From: [Actinomadura] parvosata subsp. kistnae
GTDB lineage: Bacteria; Actinomycetota; Actinomycetes; Streptosporangiales; Streptosporangiaceae
DNA length: 64,000 bases
Assembly: GCF_900323885.1 (NCBI RefSeq)
Contig: NZ_OOHJ01000036.1
Location: 1 to 64,000 of the forward strand
Reading direction: 5' to 3'
Part shown: positions 49,893 through 57,632 of the stretch, in pieces
Numbering within the stretch: position 1 is the stretch's first letter
Layout: each line of letters begins with the position of its first letter
Program-made: the position numbers and the translations under genes
Notes under the pieces: model-generated
The model's database searches: none
What the model saw: only the letters and a program-made list of their open reading frames with translations
Told to the model about the DNA's origin: nothing

Positions 49893-51429
49893 CGGCCTGC
49901 TCCGCGATCGTGGCCATGATCCTCTCCTCGGTCACCTCGTCGCCCGACAGCTCGCCCACGACCGCGCCCTCGCGCAGCACGAGGATGCGGTCGGCGCCCT
50001 CGACCAGCTCCTCCAAATCGGAGGAGATCAGCAGCACGCCCAGCCCTTCTTCGGCCAGCTCGTCGATGAGCGCCTGCACCTCGGCCTTGGCGCCGACGTC
50101 GATGCCGCGGGTGGGCTCGTCCAGCAGCAGCACCTTGGGGCGCACGGCCAGCCAGCGGGCCAGCAGGACCTTTTGCTGGTTGCCGCCGGACAGCTCGGAG
50201 ACGAGCTGGTGGGGTGAGGCGGCCTTGATCCTCAGCCGCCGCATGAAGATCTCGACCACCCGGTCGATCTTCGCCTCGGACACGACGCCCGCCCGGCCGA
50301 GGGCGGGCAGCGCGGCCAGGGCGATGTTCTCGCGCACGGACAGGGTGGGGATGATGCCCTCCGCCTTGCGGTCCTCCGGCAGGAGGCTGACGCCGGCCCT
50401 GATCGCGGCGGCGGTCGAGCCGGCCCGCAGGGGCGCGCCGGCCACGAGCACCTGCCCGCCGTCCAGCGGCAGCGCGCCGACGATGGCCTTGGCCGTCTCG
50501 GTACGCCCGGCGCCGAGCAGGCCGCCGAGCCCGACCACCTCGCCCGGCCGGACGCTGACGTCCACGCCGTCGAGGACGTGCCGCCGGGTCAGGCCGCGCG
50601 CCTCGACGACCGGGGCCTGCCCGTTGCGGTGCGGCTCGCCCGCGTGGTCGCGGGAGAAGCTGGTCAGGCCGTCGGAGCGGACCTCGTTCAGGTCGCGGCC
50701 GAGCATGAGCGAGATCAGTTTGAGCCGTTCCAGCTCGGCCAGCGGCCCGGTGTGGGCGAGGCGGCCGTCGCGCAGCACGGTCACCCGGTCGCACACCTGG
50801 TAGAGCTCGTCGAGGCGGTGGCTGACGTACATGACGGCGATGCCGCGCTCGCGCAGCTTCCTGATCACCCCGAACAGCGTCTCGACCTCGCGCGGCTCCA
50901 GCGACGAGGTGGGCTCGTCCATGATGACCACGCGGGCGTCGACGGACACGGCCCGCGCGAGGGCGACCATCTGCTGCGCGCCCACGCCGAGGGTGCGCAG
51001 CGGGCGGCGGACATCGGTGTCGACGCCGTAGCCGGCCAGCACGCGTTCGGCCTCGCCGTACATGGCGGCGGCGTCGATCACGCCGAACCTGCCGCGCGGC
51101 TCGCGGCCGAGCAGCAGGTTGCGGGCCACCGACATCATGGGGACGAGGTTGACCTCCTGGTAGATCGTCTGGATGCCGGCGCGCTGGGCCTCCATGGGGG
51201 TGGCGAAGGCGGCGGGGCCGCCCTGGTAGCGCAGCTCGCCGCCGTCCGGCCGGTAGACGCCGGTGAAGACCTTGATCAGGGTGGACTTGCCCGCGCCGTT
51301 CTCGCCGACCAGCGCGTGCACCTCGCCCGGGCGCAGGGCGAGGGACACGTCGTCGAGGGCGAGCACGCCGGGGAAGCGTTTGCTGATCCCCTTGGCCTCG
51401 AGTACGGCTTCCAACTCAGTACGCCTCAC
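49885..51429 (-). CDS. CUT2 sugar ABC transporter ATPase, YtfR-like (two ABC domains)
   Basis: Duplicated ATPase of 514 residues. Domain 1 has Walker A GENGAGKST near 42, signature LGVGAQQMVALARA and Walker B VVIMDEPTSS. Domain 2 has a degenerate Walker A (GLLGAGRTE), the signature LSGGNQQKVLLARWLA and Walker B LLLDEPTRG, the asymmetry expected in RbsA/YtfR-type proteins. It powers the YtfT/YjfF-like permeases. I give GTG 51429, which overlaps the binding-protein gene by 14 bases; a TTG at 51414, with GAGG nine bases upstream, is an equally good start. The N-terminal VLEAKGISKRFPGV is present with either. Confidence 0.88.
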   Translation of the reverse strand: MRRTELEAVLEAKGISKRFPGVLALDDVSLALRPGEVHALVGENGAGKSTLIKVFTGVYRPDGGELRYQGGPAAFATPMEAQRAGIQTIYQEVNLVPMMSVARNLLLGREPRGRFGVIDAAAMYGEAERVLAGYGVDTDVRRPLRTLGVGAQQMVALARAVSVDARVVIMDEPTSSLEPREVETLFGVIRKLRERGIAVMYVSHRLDELYQVCDRVTVLRDGRLAHTGPLAELERLKLISLMLGRDLNEVRSDGLTSFSRDHAGEPHRNGQAPVVEARGLTRRHVLDGVDVSVRPGEVVGLGGLLGAGRTETAKAIVGALPLDGGQVLVAGAPLRAGSTAAAIRAGVSLLPEDRKAEGIIPTLSVRENIALAALPALGRAGVVSEAKIDRVVEIFMRRLRIKAASPHQLVSELSGGNQQKVLLARWLAVRPKVLLLDEPTRGIDVGAKAEVQALIDELAEEGLGVLLISSDLEELVEGADRILVLREGAVVGELSGDEVTEERIMATIAEQADG

Positions 51430-52483
51430 CGAGGGAGTCCTTGGCGTTCTCGCCGGTGTAGTCCCGGTCGGAGATGATCACCTTGTCGGGGATGGCCGCG
51501 CCGTCGAGGAACTTCTGAGCGGTCTCGAAGGCGAGGGGGCCGAAGCGCGGGTTCGACTCGATGACCGCGTACAGCCAGCCGTCGGCGATGCCCTGGACGG
51601 CGCTGCGGGTGCCGTCCACCGAGACGATCTTGATGGTGCCGGGCTCCTTGCCGGCGCCCTTGAGCGCGGTGACCGCGCCGAGCGCCATCTCGTCGTTCTC
51701 GGCGTAGATGCCGTTGATGTCGGGGTTGGACTGGATGAGCTGCTCGGTGACCTGCTGTCCCTTCTCGCGGGCGAACTCGCCGGTCTGCTCGAAGGAGATC
51801 GTGATGCCGGGCGCCTTCTCCTTGACGCGGTCCTTGAAGCCGTTCGTCCGCTCGGTGGTGACGTTGTTGCCGGGCGCGCCGAGCAAAATAGCGACCTTGC
51901 CCTTGCCGCCGAGCGCCTCGATCATCCGGTCGGCGGCGCGCTTGCCCTGCTCGTAGAAGTCGGAGCCGATGAACGTCAGGTAGTCGCTGCACGCCTTGGC
52001 GTTGATCTTGCGGTCGACGGTGATGATGGGGATCTTCTTGGCCGCGGCCTGCTGGAGCACCGGCTCCCAGCCGTCGGAGTTGAGCGGCGCGATGACGAGG
52101 AGCTGCACGCCTTGGGCGATGAGCTGCTGCACGTCGGTGATCTGCTTGGAGAACTGCGACTGGGCGTTGGTGACCTTGAGGTTGGTGATGCCCAGCTTGG
52201 CGGCCTCGTCCTTGATGGACTTGGTCTCGGCGATGCGGAACGGGTTGGCCTCCTTCTCCGACTGGGAGAAGCCGACCACGGCCGTCTTGAGGTCGAACTT
52301 CGTGCCGCCGAACTGCTGCAGCGTGCAGGTCGGGCCGGCGGAGCCGCTGGGGCTCTGGACGACCTGCTGCCCGGCGGTGCCGGTGGCGGCGGGCGCGGCC
52401 TGCGGCTCCTCCGCCTTGGCGCAGGCCGCCGCGGTGAGGAGGACGGCCAGGGCCAGGGCGGCCGTCCGGAGGTGGGGGGTCAT
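51416..52483 (-). CDS. Sugar-binding lipoprotein of a YtfQ-like (furanose-type) ABC importer
   Basis: Periplasmic-binding-protein-fold lipoprotein of 355 residues (signal peptide ending AAAC near residue 21). Mature landmarks are VVGFSQSEKEANPFRIAETKS, IAQGVQLLVIAPLNSDGWEPVL, IPIITVDRKI, FEQTGEFAREKGQQV and YAENDEMALGAV. These recall Escherichia coli YtfQ, the galactofuranose-binding protein, including the GFSQ and GWEPVL motifs. Ligand preference for a furanose (galactofuranose or arabinofuranose) is inferred from this resemblance and from the identical four-gene transporter layout. The ATG has AAGGA seven bases upstream. Confidence 0.85.
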   Translation of the reverse strand: MTPHLRTAALALAVLLTAAACAKAEEPQAAPAATGTAGQQVVQSPSGSAGPTCTLQQFGGTKFDLKTAVVGFSQSEKEANPFRIAETKSIKDEAAKLGITNLKVTNAQSQFSKQITDVQQLIAQGVQLLVIAPLNSDGWEPVLQQAAAKKIPIITVDRKINAKACSDYLTFIGSDFYEQGKRAADRMIEALGGKGKVAILLGAPGNNVTTERTNGFKDRVKEKAPGITISFEQTGEFAREKGQQVTEQLIQSNPDINGIYAENDEMALGAVTALKGAGKEPGTIKIVSVDGTRSAVQGIADGWLYAVIESNPRFGPLAFETAQKFLDGAAIPDKVIISDRDYTGENAKDSLGEAY

Positions 52484-52504
52484 CGCGGGTCCTTCCTATC
52501 AGGT

Positions 52505-52538
52505 GCCGCGCCCGGGGCACGAGGGCCCCGGGCGCGGC
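52505..52538 (-). terminator. Very strong 14-bp intercistronic hairpin between GH2 and the transporter genes
   Basis: A perfect 14-bp G/C stem (52505-52518 with 52525-52538; arms contain GCGCCCGGGGC) closes a six-base loop, ACGAGG. It lies seven bases after the glycosidase stop and 22 bp before the binding-protein start. It could partly terminate transcription or protect mRNA ends so that the two parts of the operon are expressed at different levels. Confidence 0.7.
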
Positions 52539-52544
52539 GGTGGA

Positions 52545-55061
52545 TCAGCTGCAGGTGGGGTTGATCGCGCTCGTGAGCGCCTTGTGGGCGTCGTGGACGC
52601 GCTTGACGTCGGGCTTGGTGATCGCCCTGTCGTACGTCATGAGGCCGTTGATCTCGGTCTCGACGTCGGTCGTCTGGGTGTAGATCGCGGCGCTGAGCTG
52701 CTCACAGGCGTGCAGCTTCTCCAGCTCCTTGACCATGCCCACGTAACGGGTGGTCAGGGACTCGGGGTCGGGCTCGACCGCGTAGCCCCAGCCGCCGCCG
52801 GACCAGGTGTGGCCGACGATGGGCAGGGCCAGGCCGCCGTACTCGCCGATCACGTTGGCCCGGCTGCCGGACGGTTTGCCCGGGTTGCCGGGGCCCGGGT
52901 AGATGTGGAAGTCCTTGACGTCGCCGTTGCCGCCGTCCACGGCGCCGCAGCAGTTGACGCCGCTCATGTTGTTGACCAGGCGCGAGGGGTCCCAGCTCTT
53001 GACCAGGTTGGCGATGCGCGCCTGGTCGTACTGGCCCCAGCCCTCGTTGAACGGCACCCACATGATCACCGAGGGGCTGCTGCGGTGCTGGTCCACCATC
53101 TCCTTCAGCTCGGCCTCGAACTGCGGCCGGTCGGTGGTCTTGAACGCGGCCGGCATGTCCTGCCAGACCAGCAGGCCGAGCTTGTCGGCGTGGTAGTACC
53201 AGCGGTCGGACTCGACCTTGGTGTGCTTGCGCACCGCGTTGAAGCCGAGCGCCTTGGTCTGCTCCAGGTCGTAGCGCAGGGCCTCGTCGGTCGGCGGGGT
53301 GTAGATGCCGTCGGGCCAGAAGCCCTGGTCGAGCGGGCCGATCTGGAAGACGGGCCGCCCGTTGAGCAGCATCCGCCAGCCGGAGACGGAGATGGAGCGC
53401 ATCCCGAAGTACGACTCCACCTTGTCGTTCTTGAGCCGGACCTCCAGGTCGTACAGGTGCGGGTCGTCGGGCGACCACAACTTCGGGTTCGGGACGGGCA
53501 GGCGCAGCTCCTTGCCGGTCTCGCCGCGCACAGTGCCGACGATCCGGCCGCCGTCCCTGGCGGTCACGGTGGCGGTGCCGGGCGAGCCGTGCACGGTCAC
53601 GTACAGGGCCTGGCCGCGCAGGTCGGGCTCGGTGTCCACGCGCTCGATGTGGTCCTTGGCGACCGGCTCGATCCAGACGGTCTGCCAGATGCCGGACGCC
53701 GAGGTGTACCAGATGCCGCTCGGGCTGAGCCGCTGCTTGCCGATGGCCTGGGCGCCCTCGTCGGTCGGGTCGAACACGCCGACCACCAGCTCCTGCCGGC
53801 CGGAGCCCTTGAGCGCGTCGGTGACGTCGGCGCTGATCCGGTCGTAGCCGCCCTTGTGGGTGGCGACCTGCTTGCCGTTGACGTAGACGGTGGCGTCCCA
53901 GTCGACGGCGTCGAGGTGCAGCATCAGGCGCTCGCCGCGCCAGCCGCGCGGCACCTCGAACGTCCTGCGGTACCACATGCGCTCCTCGTGCCGCCCGATC
54001 CCGGACAGCTGCGACTCCACCGGGTACGGCACCACGATCTTCTCGGCCAGGTCCTTGCCGATCGGCGCCGCCTCGCCCTCCTTGGCCGGCGCGAACTGCC
54101 AGATGCCGTTGAGGCTGCGCCAGCGCTCGCGGGCGAGCTGCGGCCTCGGGTACTCGGGCAGCGGGTTGTTCCTGTCGACCTGGTCGGCCCACTTCGTCTT
54201 GAGCACGTACGTGGAGGCGTTGACGACGTGCGCGAACGGGTAGGCGGGCAGCGGGGTGCCGTCGGCGTAGGTGATGCCGCCGTTGCCGTCGTAGGAGGTG
54301 CGCACGGTGCTGCCCGCCTTCGCGGGGACCTGCGCGCCCAGCTTGAGCTCGACGGTCTCGGGGCTCTTCTGCGTCGCGGAGGTGACCGGCCAGGCGGCGG
54401 CGCCGACGGTGACGGCGAGCTTGCGCGCGGCGTCGGCGGGCAGCGCGGCGAGCGGCTTGGCGTAGGTCAGGGTGACGAGGTCGCCGGTGGTGTTGAGCCG
54501 GGCGTCGTACGGGCCGTCCGGCTGGAAGTCGGCGGGCACGGTCAGCGCCTCCATGGGCACGACGGCCTTGGGCTGGCTGGGGCTCTGCCAGCGCAGCCGC
54601 AGGTTGGCGCCGCCGTAGTGCTCGAAGTACTCGACCTTGATGTCGTACTTCTTGTTCGCCTCAAGGGCGATGGGGGTGCCGACCTGCTCCTTGTCCCAGT
54701 CGTCCACCCAGTGGTCGATGACCGGCTGCCCGTTCACCCAGAGGCGGAAGCCGTTGTCGCCGATCATGGAGAAGGTGTAGGTCTCGGAGTACTTGGGGGT
54801 GATCTGTCCCGTCCATCGGACGGTGACGTCGTCCTCCCGGCCGGTCAGCAGCTTGAACGTGGGGTTCAGGTCGGCGAGGTCCAGGTTCGGGTCGATGATG
54901 CTCGCCTTGAGCTCGGCGAAGTCGAACGTGCCCGCCGCCGAGGCGAGGTAGTAGTCGCCGCGCAGCCCGTTCCGCTCGGGAAGGGCTGCCGAGGCGGGGG
55001 CCGGCATCTGCCATAACACGGACATCAGTACGGCCAGCAGCAACGCGAGGCGCTTACGCAC
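52545..55061 (-). CDS. Secreted GH2 glycosidase with N-terminal PA14 domain
   Basis: Precursor of 838 residues. The signal peptide ends near APASA. A PA14 domain (about 30-175: GLRGDYYLASAAGTFDF, WTGQITPKYSETYTF, DNGFRLWVNGQPVIDHW) precedes a beta domain, then the GH2 jelly-roll (RERWRSLNGIWQFAP), an Ig-like domain and the TIM barrel. The acid/base is about Glu673 in PFNEGWGQ and the nucleophile about Glu740 in VIGEYGG. The fold covers beta-galactosidases, glucuronidases, mannosidases and galactofuranosidases. The furanose-type transporter in the same operon favours a furanosidase. GTG 55061 with AAGGA upstream restores a normal signal peptide. Confidence 0.87.
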   Translation of the reverse strand: MRKRLALLLAVLMSVLWQMPAPASAALPERNGLRGDYYLASAAGTFDFAELKASIIDPNLDLADLNPTFKLLTGREDDVTVRWTGQITPKYSETYTFSMIGDNGFRLWVNGQPVIDHWVDDWDKEQVGTPIALEANKKYDIKVEYFEHYGGANLRLRWQSPSQPKAVVPMEALTVPADFQPDGPYDARLNTTGDLVTLTYAKPLAALPADAARKLAVTVGAAAWPVTSATQKSPETVELKLGAQVPAKAGSTVRTSYDGNGGITYADGTPLPAYPFAHVVNASTYVLKTKWADQVDRNNPLPEYPRPQLARERWRSLNGIWQFAPAKEGEAAPIGKDLAEKIVVPYPVESQLSGIGRHEERMWYRRTFEVPRGWRGERLMLHLDAVDWDATVYVNGKQVATHKGGYDRISADVTDALKGSGRQELVVGVFDPTDEGAQAIGKQRLSPSGIWYTSASGIWQTVWIEPVAKDHIERVDTEPDLRGQALYVTVHGSPGTATVTARDGGRIVGTVRGETGKELRLPVPNPKLWSPDDPHLYDLEVRLKNDKVESYFGMRSISVSGWRMLLNGRPVFQIGPLDQGFWPDGIYTPPTDEALRYDLEQTKALGFNAVRKHTKVESDRWYYHADKLGLLVWQDMPAAFKTTDRPQFEAELKEMVDQHRSSPSVIMWVPFNEGWGQYDQARIANLVKSWDPSRLVNNMSGVNCCGAVDGGNGDVKDFHIYPGPGNPGKPSGSRANVIGEYGGLALPIVGHTWSGGGWGYAVEPDPESLTTRYVGMVKELEKLHACEQLSAAIYTQTTDVETEINGLMTYDRAITKPDVKRVHDAHKALTSAINPTCS

Positions 55062-55083
55062 GGGGGGTCCTTTCGCAACGCAG

Positions 55084-55171
55084 CCGATCAGGTTCGGACA
55101 GCTTTTGACCCTGACACGCTCCAAAGTAAGCACCAGCGGACGCAGCCGGTCAAGATTTCCGATCAGATTCG
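55084..55171. promoter_or_regulatory. Two 13-bp DeoR-type operator candidates in a divergent gap
   Basis: CCGATCAGGTTCG (55084-55096) and CCGATCAGATTCG (55159-55171) differ at one position and are 75 bp apart. They lie in the 163-bp gap between the GH2 and DeoR starts. One copy is near each gene, consistent with coordinated repression by looping. Confidence 0.5.
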
Positions 55172-55212
55172 TTCTCGTTCGGTCAGAGGTGAACGCGCCG
55201 GTCGCGATCGAC

Positions 55213-55218
55213 TATGAT
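55213..55218 (+). promoter_or_regulatory. -10 box of the DeoR/ATPase genes (leaderless)
   Basis: TATGAT, nearly the consensus, ends six bases before the GTG at 55225. TGAACG lies 17 bases upstream as a weak -35. Confidence 0.5.
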
Positions 55219-55224
55219 CGGGTC

Positions 55225-56025
55225 GTGAGCGACACGCAGAGTGACGGACGCAGGCCCGTGTTCGCCGCCGAGCGCCGGCAGCGCATCCTGGAGCTGGTGC
55301 GTGCCAACGGCGCCGTGTCGCTGCGCGAGCTGGCGCAGGCGGTGCACTCCTCCGAGGTGACCGTCCGCCGCGACCTGCGCGCGCTGGAGTCGGAGGGCCT
55401 GCTCAACCGCCACCACGGCGGCGCCACCCTGCCCGGCGAGCTGTCGCGCGAGGCCGGCTACGCGCACAAGGTGTCGCTGGAGGCGGCCGAGAAGGGCGCC
55501 ATCGCCGACCTGGCCGGCGCGCTCGTCGAGGACGGCGACGCCATCGTGATCGGCCCCGGCACCACCACACAGGAGTTCGCCCGCCGCCTGACCAGGCACG
55601 CCGAGCTGGCCGTGGTCACCAACTCGCTGCTGGTCGCCCAGGTGCTGGCCGGCTCGCCGCGCATCGAGGTGATGCTCACCGGCGGCACGCTGCGCGGCCC
55701 GATCCTGGCCCTGGTGGGCAGCGCGGCCGAGCAGTCGCTGGCCGGGCTCCGGGTGCGCCGCGCGTTCATCTCCGGCAACGGGCTGACCGCCGAGCGCGGC
55801 CTGTCCACCCCCAACATGCAGGTGGCCGGCGTCGACCGGGCACTGGCGGCGGCGGCGGAGGAGGTCGTGGTGCTGGCCGACCACACCAAGGTCGGCGTCG
55901 ACACGATGGTGCAGACCGTGCCGCCCGACCGCATCGACCACCTGGTCACCGACGACGCCGCGCCCCGCGACGTGCTCGACGACCTGAGCGCGCGGGGCGT
56001 TCGCCTGCACGTCGCCCAGTTCTGA
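55225..56025 (+). CDS. DeoR-family regulator of the GH2/furanose-type locus
   Basis: Repressor-type protein of 266 residues. The winged helix (about 15-70) has SSEVTVRRDLRALESEGLLNRHHGGA. The sensor domain has IGPGTTTQEFARRL near 111-124 and LADHTKVGVD near 218. The frame is open upstream, but GTG 55225 directly follows a near-perfect -10 box and gives a standard length. It should control the divergent glycosidase-transporter operon and the ATPase gene that follows 65 bp downstream. Confidence 0.88.
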   Translation: MSDTQSDGRRPVFAAERRQRILELVRANGAVSLRELAQAVHSSEVTVRRDLRALESEGLLNRHHGGATLPGELSREAGYAHKVSLEAAEKGAIADLAGALVEDGDAIVIGPGTTTQEFARRLTRHAELAVVTNSLLVAQVLAGSPRIEVMLTGGTLRGPILALVGSAAEQSLAGLRVRRAFISGNGLTAERGLSTPNMQVAGVDRALAAAAEEVVVLADHTKVGVDTMVQTVPPDRIDHLVTDDAAPRDVLDDLSARGVRLHVAQF

Positions 56026-56090
56026 TCGAATGTGACAGTGCCGTTACTGGATTGTTTCCTTTCTCGACCACGATCGAGGCGGAGGCAACC

Positions 56091-57584
56091 GTGCTACAGG
56101 TCGCTGGCGTTCTCAAGGCGTTCCAGGGTGTCACCGCCCTCGACCACGTCACCATGTCCGTGCGCACCGGCGAGGTGCACGCCCTGGTCGGGGGCAACGG
56201 CGCGGGCAAGTCCACGCTCGTGAAGGTGCTGTCGGGCGTGCACCAGCCCGACGCGGGCGAGCTGCGCCTGCTGGGCGAGCCCGTCAGGTTCGCCGGGCCC
56301 GCCGACGCCCGGCGGGCCGGGATCGCCACCATCCACCAGGAGACGAACCTGGTGCCGACGATGAGCGTGGCCCGCAACCTGCTGCTGGGCAGGGAGCCGC
56401 GCAACCGCCTCGGGCTGATCGACGCCGGGGCCGTGCACGCCCGCGCCGAGGAGGTGCTGGCCGCGTACGGGCTGGAGGTGGACGTGCGCCGCCCGCTCGG
56501 CTCGCTCGGCGAGGGCGCCTGCCAGATCGTGGCGCTGGCCCGGGCCGCCTCCGCCGACGCCCGCCTGGTCATCATGGACGAGCCCACCACCGCGCTCGAC
56601 CACGCCGAGCTGCGGACCCTGTTCGCGGCCGTGGCCCGGCTGCGCGAGCAGGGCCGCTCGGTCATCTACGTCACCCACCGCATGGAGGAGCTGTACGGGA
56701 TCTGCGACCGCGTCACCGTGCTGCGCGAGGGCCGCGTCGTGCACACCGGCCCGCTGGCCGGGCTCGACCGGCTGCGGCTGGTCTCGCTCATGCTCGGCCG
56801 GCCCTTCCACCACCCGGCTGGGGCCGCGCCGCAGGCGGGCGAGCCGGACGTGCCCGCCGACGCGCCCGTCCTGGAGGCCAAGGGGCTGACCCGCCACCAC
56901 ATGCTGGACGGGGTGTCGCTGGAGATGCGGGCCGGCGAGGTCGTCGGCCTCGGCGGGCTGCTCGGCGCCGGCCGCAGCGAGACCGCGCGCGCCATCGCCG
57001 GCGCGCTGCCGGTGGACGCCGGCCAGGTCACCGTGGCGGGCGCGCGGGCCCGCAAGTGGTCGGTCAGGAGCGCCGTACGCGCCGGGATCGGCCTCGTGCC
57101 GGAGAACAGGAGGACCGAGGGCATCGTGCCGACCCTGTCGGTACGCGACAACATCGCCCTGGCCGCGCTGCCCCGCCTGTCCCGGGCCGGCATCGTGTCC
57201 GACACGCAGGTCGACAGCATCGTGGCCACGTTCATGCGGCGGCTCGGCATCAAGGCCGTCTCGCCCCGCCAGCCGGCCGGCGAGCTGTCGGGCGGCAACC
57301 AGCAGAAGGTGCTGCTGGCCCGCTGGCTGGCCATGCACCCCAAGGTGCTGCTGCTCGACGAGCCCACCAGGGGCGTGGACGTGGCGACCAAGCTGGAGAT
57401 GCAGGCGCTGCTCGACGAGCTGGCCGTGGACGGCCTGGCCATCCTGCTCATCTCCTCCGACGTGGCCGAGCTGGTCGAGAACTGCGACAGCGTCGTCGTG
57501 CTACGCGACGGCGCCATCACCGAGCAGCTCACCGGCCCCGAGGTCACCGAGGACCGCCTGCTGGCCGCCCTCGCCAAGGACTAG
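56091..57584 (+). CDS. Second CUT2-type sugar ABC ATPase, without permease or binding protein
   Basis: Duplicated sugar ATPase of 497 residues, closely related to the YtfR-like protein of the same locus. Domain 1 has Walker A GGNGAGKST and Walker B VIMDEPTTA; domain 2 has GLLGAGRSE, LSGGNQQKVLLARWLA and LLLDEPTRG. The first-domain signature is LGEGACQIVALARA, with Cys in the usual Gln position. GTG 56091 is chosen because GGAGG lies five bases upstream. No permease or binding protein accompanies it. It may energise the same permeases under other conditions, or be left from a duplicated cluster. Confidence 0.87.
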   Translation: MLQVAGVLKAFQGVTALDHVTMSVRTGEVHALVGGNGAGKSTLVKVLSGVHQPDAGELRLLGEPVRFAGPADARRAGIATIHQETNLVPTMSVARNLLLGREPRNRLGLIDAGAVHARAEEVLAAYGLEVDVRRPLGSLGEGACQIVALARAASADARLVIMDEPTTALDHAELRTLFAAVARLREQGRSVIYVTHRMEELYGICDRVTVLREGRVVHTGPLAGLDRLRLVSLMLGRPFHHPAGAAPQAGEPDVPADAPVLEAKGLTRHHMLDGVSLEMRAGEVVGLGGLLGAGRSETARAIAGALPVDAGQVTVAGARARKWSVRSAVRAGIGLVPENRRTEGIVPTLSVRDNIALAALPRLSRAGIVSDTQVDSIVATFMRRLGIKAVSPRQPAGELSGGNQQKVLLARWLAMHPKVLLLDEPTRGVDVATKLEMQALLDELAVDGLAILLISSDVAELVENCDSVVVLRDGAITEQLTGPEVTEDRLLAALAKD

Positions 57585-57587
57585 CGC

Positions 57588-57624
57588 GCCCCCGTACGGG
57601 CAGGTCGTCAGGGGGAACGGGGGC
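57588..57624 (+). terminator. Hairpin after the second ATPase gene
   Basis: GCCCCCGT (57588-57595) pairs with ACGGGGGC (57617-57624) across a 21-nt loop, starting four bases after the stop and ending nine bases before the glycosyltransferase ATG. No U-tract follows. Confidence 0.35.
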
Positions 57625-57632
57625 CAGCCTGC

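Noticed and set aside
51996..55016. A 1006-codon open frame antisense to the GH2 gene
   Set aside because: The opposite strand has a complete signal peptide, PA14 and GH2 active-site motifs. The antisense translation is Gly/Val/Arg-rich noise.
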